Part shown: piece by piece, positions 18,375-27,824 of the stretch | Numbering within the stretch: position 1 is the first letter of the stretch | How the letters are laid out: each line of letters starts with the position of its first letter | DNA from: Desulfosarcina sp. BuS5 | GTDB lineage: Bacteria; Desulfobacterota; Desulfobacteria; Desulfobacterales; BuS5 | DNA: 64,000 nucleotides | NCBI RefSeq assembly: GCF_028752835.1 | Contig: NZ_CP087952.1 | Coordinates: 1,097,041-1,161,040 of the forward strand | Direction: 5' to 3' | Notes under the pieces: model-generated | What the model saw: the letters and a program-made list of their open reading frames with translations, nothing else | Told to the model about the DNA's origin: nothing | Database searches by the model: none | Position numbers and translations under genes: made by a program

Positions 18375-20039
18375 ATGTTGACGTATCTAAAAAATATAAA
18401 AATACAGAAAAAATTTATTGTTTTGGGGTGTTGTTTTATACTGTCTTCACTGATCTCAATTATAGGCATGCGGGAGATAGCCTTGACTACGTTTATGCAG
18501 AAACTTGAAAGAGATCATGCTGTGACAAGCATGTTTTTTGAGTTTCGGATAAAAGAATATCATTATCTTCTGGATAAAGATCAACCTGAATCAATTAATA
18601 ATTTAAAAGAATTGGCGAATAAAAGAAGTGATGTTTATGGTGAAATGGGTTTATTGCAACTGCTGGATGAGATCAAAAAGCAGCCTGTTGCAATTCTGGC
18701 TCAAACAAATGGAATAGAAAAAATCATATTCCGTATATTAGGTTTAGGAGAAGCTTTTAATCTATGTGAGCAGGATATAAAAAACTGCAATAATTTAATT
18801 GAAATGATTAGGCAGTTTCAAAATGGCAGCCTTGAAACAAATCGTTATATGGAAGATCTGAAATCTTTTGGTAATCCAATGCTGGAAAAAGGTGATCAGT
18901 TTGCTGGTATTATGGTAAAATCAGCTTTACTTGTGAAAAATTGGATAATTGCAATTAACATAATGATTGCCTTTGTTGTAGTTGGTCTGCTGTTTGTTGT
19001 TTCAAAAATGATTATTGGCCCGATTATGGAAATAACAGGTGTTTCCAGGAAGGTAGCCAAAGGTGATTTATCCCTGTCTGTAAAATTTACCAGCAAGGAT
19101 GAACTGGGAGAATTATCTAAATCTTTTAATACTCTGGTGGGAAATACCTGTCAACTTATAGAAGGTATTGCTTCAAGAGCGGAAAGCCTCTCATCCTCTT
19201 CCACTGAACTTTCAGCTATTTCCCAGCAAATGTCGGCCGGTTCCGAGCAAACATCGGGCAAATCAAACACAGTTGCGGCGGCAGCCGAAGAGATGAATTC
19301 GAATATGACATCTGTAGCTGCAGCCACGGAACAGGCATCAACCAATGTCAGCATGGTTGCGACCGCGACAGAGGAAATGACCTCGACGATCAGCGAGATT
19401 GCCCAAAACTCCGAAAAGGCGCGCTGTATCACAAATGAAGCGGTTGCCCAGGCAAAAAGCGCTTCAAACAGGGTGGATAAACTCGGAAAAGCGGCGGATG
19501 AAATAGGAAAGGTAACAGAGGCCATTACCGAAATTTCCGAACAGACCAATCTTCTGGCTTTAAATGCCACTATTGAAGCTGCACGCGCCGGAGAAGCCGG
19601 CAAAGGCTTTGCCGTGGTTGCCACCGAAATAAAGGAGCTGGCAAAACAGACGGCCGCAGCCACATTAGAAATCAAAGAGAAGATCGGTGGAATCCAGGAT
19701 TCGACGGCAGGAACCGTGACAGAGATCGAACAGATTTCAAAGGTTATAAATGATGTTAATGAGATTGTCGCCACCATTGCAACGGCAGTGGAAGAGCAGT
19801 CCGCCACCAGCCGGGAAATCGCCGGAAATATTGCCCAGGCATCCCAGGGCATCCAGGAAGTAACCGAAAACGTGGCTCAAAGTTCCAGCGTTTCCGGGGA
19901 GATAGCAAAAGATATTTCAGAAGTCAATCAATCTGCGAGTGAAATGTCAAACAGCAGCTCCCAGGTAAATATGAGCGCTGACTATCTTGCAGGATTATCT
20001 GATAAATTAAAGGAGATGGTGGGGCAGTTTAAGGTATAG
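18375..20039 (+). CDS. Methyl-accepting chemotaxis protein
   Basis: Membrane receptor of about 554 residues. TM1 near the N-terminus ([19 protein letters not shown]), a periplasmic helical sensor region of about 140 residues, TM2 ([20 protein letters not shown]), a HAMP domain ([13 protein letters not shown]...), and the cytoplasmic signalling domain with the CheA/CheW-binding hairpin ([19 protein letters not shown]). The sensor domain is not recognised. AGGAG just upstream supports the ATG at 18375 although spacing is short. It follows cheA in the cluster. Confidence 0.92.
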   Translation: MLTYLKNIKIQKKFIVLGCCFILSSLISIIGMREIALTTFMQKLERDHAVTSMFFEFRIKEYHYLLDKDQPESINNLKELANKRSDVYGEMGLLQLLDEIKKQPVAILAQTNGIEKIIFRILGLGEAFNLCEQDIKNCNNLIEMIRQFQNGSLETNRYMEDLKSFGNPMLEKGDQFAGIMVKSALLVKNWIIAINIMIAFVVVGLLFVVSKMIIGPIMEITGVSRKVAKGDLSLSVKFTSKDELGELSKSFNTLVGNTCQLIEGIASRAESLSSSSTELSAISQQMSAGSEQTSGKSNTVAAAAEEMNSNMTSVAAATEQASTNVSMVATATEEMTSTISEIAQNSEKARCITNEAVAQAKSASNRVDKLGKAADEIGKVTEAITEISEQTNLLALNATIEAARAGEAGKGFAVVATEIKELAKQTAAATLEIKEKIGGIQDSTAGTVTEIEQISKVINDVNEIVATIATAVEEQSATSREIAGNIAQASQGIQEVTENVAQSSSVSGEIAKDISEVNQSASEMSNSSSQVNMSADYLAGLSDKLKEMVGQFKV

Positions 20040-20130
20040 GGTTATAGGGTGGGTAGTTGTGAATAGTGAGTGGAAATGGGTATTATAGAAAAATGCGGGT
20101 TAACGAGTCTCTATCCAGGGAGAGAATAAG

Positions 20131-21777
20131 ATGAAAATTAAATACAAATTAGGCATTGCGACTCTTGGGCTGTCCTTAATTATTTTTTTTATGTTTCTGG
20201 CTACCTACTGGGTGACAGGCAAACAAAAGGACGACGGCCTGATTATAAACCTGGCCGGCAGACAGAGAATGCTTACACAGAAAATGACTAAAGAGGTTAT
20301 TCTTTTCCATCTGGACAGGGAAAAGACAGGCCGGGATGATCCAAAGCTTGCTCAAGCGGTGCGGAATACCACGCAGGTTTTTGATAAAACGCTTTCAGCT
20401 CTTAAAGATTCCGGAGAGGCGCCCATTGCGCTTGATCTTACGCAGACTGCCTACCGAAAGTGTCCCAGGGCCAGGGAACCGGCCTACAGCCAGTTAGAGA
20501 AAGTGAGCGGAATCTGGAAAGAATTTTCCGCCCGAATTGGGGCGGTGTTGGCAGGCAAGGATAACTCAGGAAAAAATTTTAATATTATCGTAAAGACCAA
20601 TACCAGGCTTCTTGGGGAAATGAATAAAGCGGTCGGCATGATGCAGAAGCAGTCCGAATCAAGGGTCAGCCAGCTTTTAAAGCTCCAGATTGCTGGGGTT
20701 CTGATCGGGATTATCTGTATGGTATTTGCGTTTTTGACAGTGCATGACATCATCAGCCGCATGGAAAAGGTCAGAGATTTTTCTACAAAGTTTGGGACCG
20801 GTGATTTTACGGTTAAAGCCGGATTAAAGAGCAATGATGAACTGGGGATCATTGGCAGCAATCTTGATGAGATGGCTGCCAATCTCAAGGACATGATAGG
20901 AGCCATCATGAATAATGCCGGCGACCTGAACAGCTCTTCCACCGATCTTTTTTCTATTTCAGGCCGGATGTCAAGTGGAGCGGACGAGGTTTCAGGTAAC
21001 TCCAACACCGTTGCCGCGGCCGCCGAGGAGATGAGCTCCAACATGAATTCAGTGGCTGCGGCCACGGAAGAGGCTTCAACCAATGTCGGCATGGTGGCGG
21101 CGGCGTCTGAAGAGATGATCGCCGTAATCAACGAGATTGCCCAAAACACGGAAAAGGCCCGCGCCATTACCGCTGAAGCCGTTGCCGAGGCCGGGAGCGC
21201 TTCCGAGAAGGTCGGCGACCTTGGGAAGGCGGCTCAGGATATCGGCAAGGTAACCGAAAGTATCACCGAGATTTCCGAGCAGACCAATCTTCTGGCCTTG
21301 AATGCCACTATTGAAGCTGCCCGCGCCGGAGAAGCCGGCAAAGGCTTTGCGGTTGTCGCCAATGAGATCAAGGAGCTTGCCAGGCAGACATCTGAAGCCA
21401 CCACAGAGATAAAGAGCGGGATCACGGGTATCCAGGATTCTACGGAAGGAACTGTAATCCAGATTGATCAGATCTCAAAGGTCGTTAATGAGGTTAACGA
21501 GATTGTATCCACCATTGCCACGGCTGTTGAGGAACAATCGGTCACAACGCGGGAGATTGCCGAAAACGTGGTTCAGGCATCCCAGGGGATTGCCGAAGTT
21601 ACTGAAAACGTGACTCAGAGCTCAACAGTTGCCGGGGAGATAGCCAAGGATATTTCAGAAGTTAATCAATCTGCGAACGAAATGTCAAGCAGCAGTTCCC
21701 GGGTGAATGTGAGCGCGGAAGAGCTGAGCGGGCTGGCGGAGCAGTTGAAAGAGATGGTGGGGCAGTTCACTGTTTAG
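20131..21777 (+). CDS. Methyl-accepting chemotaxis protein with PilJ-type sensor
   Basis: 548-residue receptor. TM1 ([21 protein letters not shown]) is followed by [18 protein letters not shown], the signature of the type IV pili methyl-accepting N-terminal (PilJ-like) domain also seen in nitrate/nitrite sensors. TM2 ([20 protein letters not shown]), HAMP and a signalling domain follow, with tip [20 protein letters not shown]. The 3' half is closely similar in DNA sequence to the preceding receptor, indicating duplication or gene conversion. A GGGAGAGAA ribosome-binding site precedes the ATG. Confidence 0.93.
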   Translation: MKIKYKLGIATLGLSLIIFFMFLATYWVTGKQKDDGLIINLAGRQRMLTQKMTKEVILFHLDREKTGRDDPKLAQAVRNTTQVFDKTLSALKDSGEAPIALDLTQTAYRKCPRAREPAYSQLEKVSGIWKEFSARIGAVLAGKDNSGKNFNIIVKTNTRLLGEMNKAVGMMQKQSESRVSQLLKLQIAGVLIGIICMVFAFLTVHDIISRMEKVRDFSTKFGTGDFTVKAGLKSNDELGIIGSNLDEMAANLKDMIGAIMNNAGDLNSSSTDLFSISGRMSSGADEVSGNSNTVAAAAEEMSSNMNSVAAATEEASTNVGMVAAASEEMIAVINEIAQNTEKARAITAEAVAEAGSASEKVGDLGKAAQDIGKVTESITEISEQTNLLALNATIEAARAGEAGKGFAVVANEIKELARQTSEATTEIKSGITGIQDSTEGTVIQIDQISKVVNEVNEIVSTIATAVEEQSVTTREIAENVVQASQGIAEVTENVTQSSTVAGEIAKDISEVNQSANEMSSSSSRVNVSAEELSGLAEQLKEMVGQFTV

Positions 21778-21863
21778 TTTTTTTGTTTTTCAGACCATTT
21801 TACGATGATTAGCGTTATTACAGATACGCCGATTAAAATGAGTCCAAGATAATAATACCACAT
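21774..21863 (-). CDS. Tiny membrane peptide (29 aa)
   Basis: Open frame starting [20 protein letters not shown] followed by a basic tail (VKWSEKQKN). It is essentially one transmembrane helix. It begins 4 bases after the stop of the upstream 59-residue membrane gene, with that gene's GGAG end acting as ribosome-binding site, and its stop overlaps the end of the receptor gene on the other strand. Unrecognised; the arrangement argues that it is translated. Confidence 0.45.
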   Translation of the reverse strand: MWYYYLGLILIGVSVITLIIVKWSEKQKN

Positions 21864-21867
21864 GTTA

Positions 21868-22047
21868 TTACTCCTTTTGCTGAATAAAATAGGCGATTAT
21901 CAACATGATAATAGCGGAAAAAAGACCAAATGTCAGCTCAATTATATCATATTTTGATGACATTATTTGTTTGGCAATACCAGTAGCAAAGAAAATTTTA
22001 CTGAGATCAGCAAAGTATTTTGAAAGAAGTTCTTTTCGTTTATCCAT
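21868..22047 (-). CDS. Small membrane protein (59 aa)
   Basis: Begins MDKRKELLSKYFADLSKIFF and ends with a membrane-spanning segment (ELTFGLFSAIIMLIIAYFI) and QQKE. The start lies three bases after the stop of the 69-residue protein upstream on the minus strand, so the three small genes 22260-21774 look like one operon inserted in antisense between a receptor gene and cheW. No family recognised. Confidence 0.5.
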   Translation of the reverse strand: MDKRKELLSKYFADLSKIFFATGIAKQIMSSKYDIIELTFGLFSAIIMLIIAYFIQQKE

Positions 22048-22050
22048 AAT

Positions 22051-22260
22051 TTAATTGGTTTTTCTATGATTTTGTTTAGCTTTCTGAATGGTTTCAGGGG
22101 TTATTTCACCTTTTTTCCATTGTGCCGAGATGGAATCGCTAAGTTGAGCGCCTATCAATTTTGCCAGGAAATGACGTATTTCCAGCAGATTTTCCGTAGG
22201 CAGCAGATCAAGGCTTTTAACAATATCTTTCTTGATTTCAAGGTCTGTTGCAGTTTGCAT
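22051..22260 (-). CDS. Small cytoplasmic protein (69 aa), antitoxin-like
   Basis: Helical, charged protein: MQTATDLEIKKDIVKSLDLL, then LLEIRHFLAKLIGAQL and a C-terminal KKGEITPETIQKAKQNH. The ATG at 22260 is preferred because GAGG lies six bases upstream; an ATG at 22272 would add four residues. The pattern of an amphipathic helix around LPTENLLEIRHFLAKL resembles antitoxin-type proteins, but I cannot name a family. It is the first gene of a three-gene minus-strand operon with two tiny membrane proteins. Confidence 0.55.
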   Translation of the reverse strand: MQTATDLEIKKDIVKSLDLLPTENLLEIRHFLAKLIGAQLSDSISAQWKKGEITPETIQKAKQNHRKTN

Positions 22261-22450
22261 AAGAAACCTCATAATATGTAAAATGACCGGGTTTGATATT
22301 TATAGTTGTACCGTGAACGGTTACTTATTATTTTACATATAAAATGAACCAGGTCAAGAATTGAAGGATATGTCTGGAGAATTTATCAATCACCATTTTT
22401 TAATGGATAATGTTCGATGAATTATCATAAAACAACGGAGGAAATAATAA

Positions 22451-22969
22451 ATGGCGCAATCAGCATCAGTCTCTTCAAGCAATAATAGCACGGATTTTGC
22501 AACTTTTTATATCGGGGATGCGCTTTGCGGGATGGATATCTTGAAGATTCAGGAGATTAATAAGCAGATGGAGATGACCAGTGTGCCCCAGGCTCCGGAT
22601 TATGTAAAAGGTATTTTAAATCTTCGCGGACAGATCGTCACTGTTATCGATCTAAGTCGAAAGCTGGGTCTGGCGGGGAGAGTCTCAGGTGAAGATGCCA
22701 GAAATGTAATAGTGAAATCGCAGGATGAGCATGTGGGGCTCCTGGTTGACCGGATCAGCGATGTGGTCAAGGTGGATTGGGATAAGGTGGAACCTCCTCC
22801 GGCAAGCATGGACGGACTCCAGGGGAAATTTTTCAAAGGTGTTTACAAGACCGAAAAGAGCCTGGTGGGAATCCTGGAAATGGAGGAGGTCCTCAGGGAA
22901 GACTCAGCCTTAAAGGATTCATTTAACCATCCCAGAGGATTTGAATATAATGATAAAAAACAAGCTTAG
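22451..22969 (+). CDS. cheW: Chemotaxis coupling protein CheW
   Basis: 172-residue CheW domain protein linking receptors to CheA. Seen: FYIGDALCGMDILKIQEINK, VPQAPDYVKGILNLRGQIV (the conserved NLRGxI core), VIDLSRKLGL and LLVDRISDVV. GGAGG lies ten bases upstream of the ATG. Its last codons overlap the start of cheB by 20 bases, so cheW-cheB-cheR are translationally linked. Confidence 0.95.
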   Translation: MAQSASVSSSNNSTDFATFYIGDALCGMDILKIQEINKQMEMTSVPQAPDYVKGILNLRGQIVTVIDLSRKLGLAGRVSGEDARNVIVKSQDEHVGLLVDRISDVVKVDWDKVEPPPASMDGLQGKFFKGVYKTEKSLVGILEMEEVLREDSALKDSFNHPRGFEYNDKKQA

Positions 22970-24047
22970 AGTGCTGGTAGTTGATGACACTGTTGTGTAT
23001 CGCAAGATAGTCAGCGATGTGCTGTCGGAATTACCTGATGTTGAAGTTGTGGGCGTGGCGCATAATGGCAAAATTGCGATGTCGAAAATAAAAACGCTTA
23101 AACCGGATCTTCTTACGCTCGATATTGAGATGCCGGAAGTAAACGGCCTGGAAGTCTTGAAATATTTGCAGGAATCAGCGCCCGGCACAGGCGCTGTTAT
23201 GCTGAGCACCTTGACCAGCAAGGGCGGTGAGATGACAATGCGGGCCCTGGAACTGGGCGCCTTTGATTTTATTCCCAAGCCTCAGTCGGGAACCATGGCG
23301 GATAATAAGAAGGCGGTCAAAGATGCTCTGGAACCGATGGTTAAAGCATTTGCCGACCGAAAAAGCGTAAAAAATATTCTTTCCGGTGTAGCAAAAAAGG
23401 GAGTGGCGCGTGTGGGGGTAAGTACTGTAAAACGGTCTGCTGTCGGAGTCGGAAAAAGAAGGCAGAAATCGGAGATTATCGGTATCGGTATCTCCACCGG
23501 AGGTCCTAATGCTTTGGCCGCAATGATGCCGGGGATACCTTCTAATATCGGGGCGCCGATCCTGATTGTGCAGCATATGCCGCCGGTCTTTACACAGTCG
23601 CTTGCCAAAAGCCTGAACTCCAGGTGCGCCATTGAAGTGCGTGAGGCTGTTAATGGAGAACCTCTAACTCCCAATACGGCTCTGATTGCTCCGGGCGGCA
23701 AACAGATGAAAATTGTGGCCGGAGCGGATGGTAAGCGCCGGGTAATAAAAATTACCGACGATCCACCTGAAAACAGTTGCAAACCTTCCGTCGATTACCT
23801 GTTTCGTTCGATTGCCCATCATTATGTAGGCCGGGCAACCGGAGTAATCATGACCGGGATGGGTTCGGACGGTACCACAGGATTAAAGCTGATGAAACGG
23901 AACGGCGCAACAATCATTGCCCAGGATGAGGCGAGCTGCGTTGTTTATGGTATGCCCAAAGCGCCTGCGGAAGCAGGCATAGTCGATACTATTGTGCCGC
24001 TTGATAAAATTGCCGCGGCAATAACCGGAACGGTGCAAAATAGATGA
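22950..24047 (+). CDS. cheB: Protein-glutamate methylesterase CheB
   Basis: Receiver plus esterase protein, 365 residues. Receiver: LVVDDTVVYRKIVSD and the phospho-acceptor Asp58 in LLTLDIEMPEVNG. Esterase triad: Ser in GISTGGPNAL, His in IVQHMPPVFT, Asp in TGMGSDGTTGL. It removes methyl groups from receptors and deamidates glutamines when phosphorylated. The ATG at 22950 is chosen; a TTG at 22941 would add three residues. Without intact CheA its phosphorylation source is unclear. Overlaps cheR by ATGA. Confidence 0.95.
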   Translation: MIKNKLRVLVVDDTVVYRKIVSDVLSELPDVEVVGVAHNGKIAMSKIKTLKPDLLTLDIEMPEVNGLEVLKYLQESAPGTGAVMLSTLTSKGGEMTMRALELGAFDFIPKPQSGTMADNKKAVKDALEPMVKAFADRKSVKNILSGVAKKGVARVGVSTVKRSAVGVGKRRQKSEIIGIGISTGGPNALAAMMPGIPSNIGAPILIVQHMPPVFTQSLAKSLNSRCAIEVREAVNGEPLTPNTALIAPGGKQMKIVAGADGKRRVIKITDDPPENSCKPSVDYLFRSIAHHYVGRATGVIMTGMGSDGTTGLKLMKRNGATIIAQDEASCVVYGMPKAPAEAGIVDTIVPLDKIAAAITGTVQNR

Positions 24048-24880
24048 TTAAAATTAAACCGGAAGAACTTACTCTGCTGGCCCAGTATATTCATAATATT
24101 TCCGGGATCTTTTATGATCAGAAAAAAGCATATCTGTTTGAATCCCGGCTGGGGCCGCTGGTGGAAGAATCAGGTTTATTAAATTATACTGAATTATATC
24201 ATAAAGCCAAGGCTGATCCTAAAAAAATAATCGAGAAAAAAATTATTGACGCGATTTCCACCAACGAAACCCTTTTTTTTCGCGATACAGGGCCTTTTGA
24301 TCTTCTGAAACACAAGATAATCCCGGATCTTGTTGATGCCAGAAGCGCAAAGACTGCAGGACGGCAGGTACCCTTGAAAATATGGAGTTCAGCCTGCTCA
24401 ACAGGGCAGGAAGTTTACAGCATCGCAATAGTTTTAAAAGAGCTGCTCCCTGATTTTAAAAAGTATAATATCAAACTGCTCGGAACCGATATTTCCGATG
24501 CCGCCGTCGCCCAGGCAAGTTCCGGAAAATATAACAAGTTCGAGATAGAGCGTGGCCTGGCAAGGAATACATTGCAGAAATTTTTTACTCTTAACGGAGG
24601 CGCCTGGAAAATAAAGGATGAGATCCGTGCCCTGGCAACCTTTAAAAAACAGAACCTGATGCTTCCCTTTAACGGCTTGGGCAAATTTGATATTATATTC
24701 TGCCGTAACGTTGCCATCTATTTCAGCATGGCCGACAGAAAAAAAGTTTTTAACAAGCTGGCGGATATGCTTATGCCCGATGGTTATCTGATTATCGGAT
24801 CGACTGAATCGTTAACCGGCGTATGTCCTAAATTTGTTCCTGAAAGGCATATTCGGTCGGTTTATTATAAGTTGAAATAA
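24044..24880 (+). CDS. cheR: Chemotaxis protein methyltransferase CheR
   Basis: 278-residue SAM-dependent glutamate methyltransferase of receptors. Seen: N-terminal helical domain, ISTNETLFFRDTGPFDLLK (receptor-binding region), the SAM-binding stretch KIWSSACSTGQEVYSIA, LLGTDISDAAV, and FDIIFCRNVAIYFS with the CRNV motif typical of CheR. It starts inside the cheB stop codon, implying coupled translation. Confidence 0.95.
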   Translation: MIKIKPEELTLLAQYIHNISGIFYDQKKAYLFESRLGPLVEESGLLNYTELYHKAKADPKKIIEKKIIDAISTNETLFFRDTGPFDLLKHKIIPDLVDARSAKTAGRQVPLKIWSSACSTGQEVYSIAIVLKELLPDFKKYNIKLLGTDISDAAVAQASSGKYNKFEIERGLARNTLQKFFTLNGGAWKIKDEIRALATFKKQNLMLPFNGLGKFDIIFCRNVAIYFSMADRKKVFNKLADMLMPDGYLIIGSTESLTGVCPKFVPERHIRSVYYKLK

Positions 24881-24890
24881 AGAGGTATTA

Positions 24891-25388
24891 ATGAATAGCT
24901 TGAAAATCCTGGTGGTTGATGACGATCCCTCCACAAGGCTGCTTTTAAAAAAGTGGCTTGAAAAAGAAGACTTTGATGTTGAGACGGCCGTAAACGGAAC
25001 GGAAGCGGTGGGGCTTATCTCAGAGCATTATTATGATGTGGTGCTGACCGATCTGATGATGCCGGGCGGTGTGGACGGCCTCGGCGTGCTGGATGCGGCC
25101 AGGGAGACACACGACGGCAGAACCGAAGTTATTCTGATCACTGCCTTTGCCTCGGTTGAAAATGCAGTTGCGGCCATGCGCAAAGGCGCGGCCGATTACC
25201 TGCAAAAACCGATCAATCATGATGAATTGATGCTTCGCCTGGAGAAGATCAGCAGCATGAAAGCATTGATTAAAAATGCCTGCGACCTGCGCGAAGCCAT
25301 GGATGTGACGGAACAGAATGCCGCTGCGACCATTCAGAATCTGGAAATGGAGATTTCAAGATTAAATAAAAAATTATCTGAAGTGTGA
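24891..25388 (+). CDS. Single-domain response regulator with coiled-coil tail
   Basis: 165 residues. Receiver domain with acidic pocket (LVVDDDPSTRLLLKKW), phospho-acceptor Asp54 in VVLTDLMMPGGVDGLG, switch Thr/Ser region (EVILITAFASVENAV) and Lys in YLQKPINHDEL. The last 45 residues (TIQNLEMEISRLNKKLSEV) form a predicted coiled coil rather than a DNA-binding output. It ends the chemotaxis cluster and could be the CheY-like output, though CheY proteins usually lack the tail. Confidence 0.88.
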   Translation: MNSLKILVVDDDPSTRLLLKKWLEKEDFDVETAVNGTEAVGLISEHYYDVVLTDLMMPGGVDGLGVLDAARETHDGRTEVILITAFASVENAVAAMRKGAADYLQKPINHDELMLRLEKISSMKALIKNACDLREAMDVTEQNAAATIQNLEMEISRLNKKLSEV

Positions 25389-25854
25389 AAGTTCCGGGAC
25401 GTTTTTTAATACAGACCTCATACAGACCTCGGAATTTCAAAATGATATATTTCTCATAACGCATTGAAAGGACATGAGATTTTATGCGCAGCCTGCCAAA
25501 TTGGACATTCGTGCCAAGCATCTATTTTTATAACATATTGATTTGAAAGAATATATTTTTTCATGCGCTCCCATACAGAGCACGGGAGCGCAAAAAAAAC
25601 TTATAGTCTGACAGCATTTGCTAAATCTCCCTGGTCTGACAACGTAAGGCGGGACAGCTACTTTGGTGGATTCGTCGCTTACGCTCCTTAATCCACCCTA
25701 CGGTTCAAGAGCAACGTAAGTTTGTAGGGTGGATTAAGCGAAGCGAATCCACCGAAACCCGCTGTATTTTTCAACCGTTAACTGTGAACCTATAACCGTG
25801 AACGGTTACAATATTTATAACTTTTTAAACTGAACCTCAGTTGCCATTGCTGGT
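25389..25854. other. Intergenic region between response regulator and IS4 element
   Basis: No credible gene. It contains a hairpin at 25565-25591 (GCGCTCCC/GGGAGCGC) without a T-run, the large GGTGGATT palindrome at 25665-25753, and CCGTGAACGGTTAC at 25796-25809, which also occurs at 22311-22324. Confidence 0.7.
25665..25753. repeat. GGTGGATT...AATCCACC palindromic repeat
   Basis: Left arm 25665-25701 and right arm 25724-25753 are inverted copies of one unit (GTAGGGTGGATTAAG...). A third, single-unit copy lies at 47773-47807. The unit is itself palindromic. Confidence 0.75.
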
Positions 25855-27407
25855 ACTCGATGTTCAAGTTTTTGATGACGAACTTGCCAAAAGCACTTAG
25901 CAAGGACAATATTTACGTGATAGAGAGGGTGTTGGCTCCAATCTACCTATGGTTCTTCCGCTCATATGTTTTCCCGATGGCATAAGTCGGAAAACTTTTT
26001 TGATAACTTGCCCCATTTCTTTAAGCTTTTCACCGGGATCTTGTTGTTGCAGCAAAAATTTGACACATTCCATCAAAACATCCATTTGAGCTCTTTTTTG
26101 TAGACTTCCCACGGTAAACACGGGAGTTTTGTTCTCTATGCAGGCCTTTTGCTCAGGGTGAAGGAGGAGGCAATGGTCTAGCAACAGACTCAAGATCAGG
26201 CCTCGGCTTGATCCTTCTTCGTCATATTGTTTGGCCTCTTGTCCCCATCCTTCATAAAGCTTCCAGTCTTCAAAAAAAACCTCTACAAGCCATCTCAAAG
26301 AATATGCTTGAATAATGTCAACTGTGCGCCAACTCACATCAGTGGCAGCTAAGTAACGGTATTCATCTTCCCCTTCATATTTAAGAGCTATCACAAAAAG
26401 CACATTGCCATCGTGTGCATCAACCTTAAGGCGGGCACTGCTCACTGTTGCATTGACTTTTTCACCGCCTCGCACACGAATGGTGCAATTTACACCTTTG
26501 TTAATCATGTTGAAATAATCCGTAATTGTCTTTTTTTTACCTTTGTACCGTATATTTTGATTTGACTTTAATTGGCTGATAACTTGCACTCCTCCCAAAA
26601 TATTAGAGGCTCCATTCATAAATTCTTTTGAACCGTATAAAGCGTCAGCCAATACACATTTAACAGTAATTTTAGGATAATATTCTTTAAAATTTTCAAG
26701 TAAGAGCAGGGCTAATTGAATTTTTTTCGGGTACTCAGGGTTAAATGCTGGTTTGACAGGACGCTTATTCTTCGGGAGTCCCTTTTTTTTCAATCTCTCT
26801 TCTTCTTTTTTCCAGGCACTAACAACTGGATCAGGCATGTAAAACTTAAAACCAATAGGTACGGTTATAGAGTCTGTGACCAAAAGAAGCAAAACAACTG
26901 TTTGCCCATTAACATAACCTCCGCTTGCTTTGTGTTTTTGCTTATGAGCCTTGTATATTCGCTTTGTATTCTTAGAACGGGCACGATCAGACTCATCAAA
27001 AACAATTACACCATTTGTGATACCATATTTTTTCAAAATACGCCTGACGCTTCCAACAAGTAAATTGTCCCATGAAATCTTACCCTTACGAAACATCCAA
27101 GATAGAGCTGCTAATTTATAATTGCCCAGACTCGCCCGTTCAAATTTTGCCCAACATACAGCATTTACCATTAATATACCGGTAAGACAAAAGCTTAGCC
27201 ATGCTTTCTGGGTAAATGTTAATCCCGCACTAGGTTGGTATTGCTCCAGGCTATTGTTGAGATCTTCAATGTACTGTTTGATAAATGGTGCAGATTCAGT
27301 TAATAGCATTATGAATGGGCTCTTTCAAAGTTGTTAATATTTTTAATGGTCGTGATTATACTATCAAACTTTAAATTTAGCTAATCATAAAAACTTGATC
27401 ATCGAGT
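25855..27407 (-). mobile_element. IS4-family insertion sequence
   Basis: About 1.55 kb. Ends ACTCGATGTTCAAGTTTTT (25855 onward) and its near-complement ending at 27407 form 19-bp inverted repeats with one mismatch. A single transposase fills the element. A clear target duplication was not found; only GGT is shared at both borders. Confidence 0.85.
25897..27309 (-). CDS. IS4-family DDE transposase
   Basis: 470-residue transposase. First catalytic Asp in VIVFDESDRARSK, second in CVLADALYGSKEF, and the IS4 signature Y-(2)-R-(3)-E-(6)-K in YSLRWLVEVFFEDWK, which supplies the catalytic Glu. The frame is complete from MLLTESAPFIKQYIEDL to SRKYCPC, so it may be active. It fills nearly all the element and reads toward the chemotaxis cluster. 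Confidence 0.92.
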   Translation of the reverse strand: MLLTESAPFIKQYIEDLNNSLEQYQPSAGLTFTQKAWLSFCLTGILMVNAVCWAKFERASLGNYKLAALSWMFRKGKISWDNLLVGSVRRILKKYGITNGVIVFDESDRARSKNTKRIYKAHKQKHKASGGYVNGQTVVLLLLVTDSITVPIGFKFYMPDPVVSAWKKEEERLKKKGLPKNKRPVKPAFNPEYPKKIQLALLLLENFKEYYPKITVKCVLADALYGSKEFMNGASNILGGVQVISQLKSNQNIRYKGKKKTITDYFNMINKGVNCTIRVRGGEKVNATVSSARLKVDAHDGNVLFVIALKYEGEDEYRYLAATDVSWRTVDIIQAYSLRWLVEVFFEDWKLYEGWGQEAKQYDEEGSSRGLILSLLLDHCLLLHPEQKACIENKTPVFTVGSLQKRAQMDVLMECVKFLLQQQDPGEKLKEMGQVIKKVFRLMPSGKHMSGRTIGRLEPTPSLSRKYCPC

Positions 27408-27626
27408 GGTATTACATTCGTTTTTTTGGCCAAGTTAATTTTATAAAAATATATGCGTACATGATTATCATGGCCAACCCTTTTCTATGACTTTTTTCAT
27501 TTCTTCAGGAGATAACTCGAATCCCTTTACATCGATATTTGCATGAATTTTCCTTATTTTTTAAGTATTCTTTTGGCAGACTTTTTTCTTGAAACATATT
27601 CAGATATTCCATGAATTATTTGACTG

Positions 27627-27824
27627 TTAATAGATCGACAAGTCCATGGAAAAAGTTTCGGCGGACTTGATTTCCACCGGTTTTAGTTCGCCTTTTTCTC
27701 TTATCCGCAAGTCGACTTCGTTGCCGCGGGAGTCGCGGAAGAAGTAGATCTCCGGCCTTATGCCCTTGTTGAGCGCGCCCTTGATGATTTCGACAATCAC
27801 AAGGTTTTCGTACAGTTTTCCACT
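27627..27824 (-). pseudogene. DUF4143-type ATPase C-terminal relic
   Basis: An open stretch on the minus strand reads KLYENLVIVEIIKGAL, then IYFFRDSRGNEVDLRI and KPVEIKSAETFSMDL before a stop. This is the C-terminal DUF4143 domain of AAA-type ATPases (FRDxxGxEVDLLI...IEIKS). An in-frame stop lies just upstream at 27825-27827 and the ATPase part is missing, so only a fragment of about 65 codons remains. Codon use here is distinctly GC-richer than the surroundings, consistent with foreign origin. Confidence 0.8.

Noticed and set aside
25565-25591. Strong hairpin as a transcription terminator after the response regulator.
   Set aside because: No T-run follows on either strand, so an intrinsic terminator is not supported.
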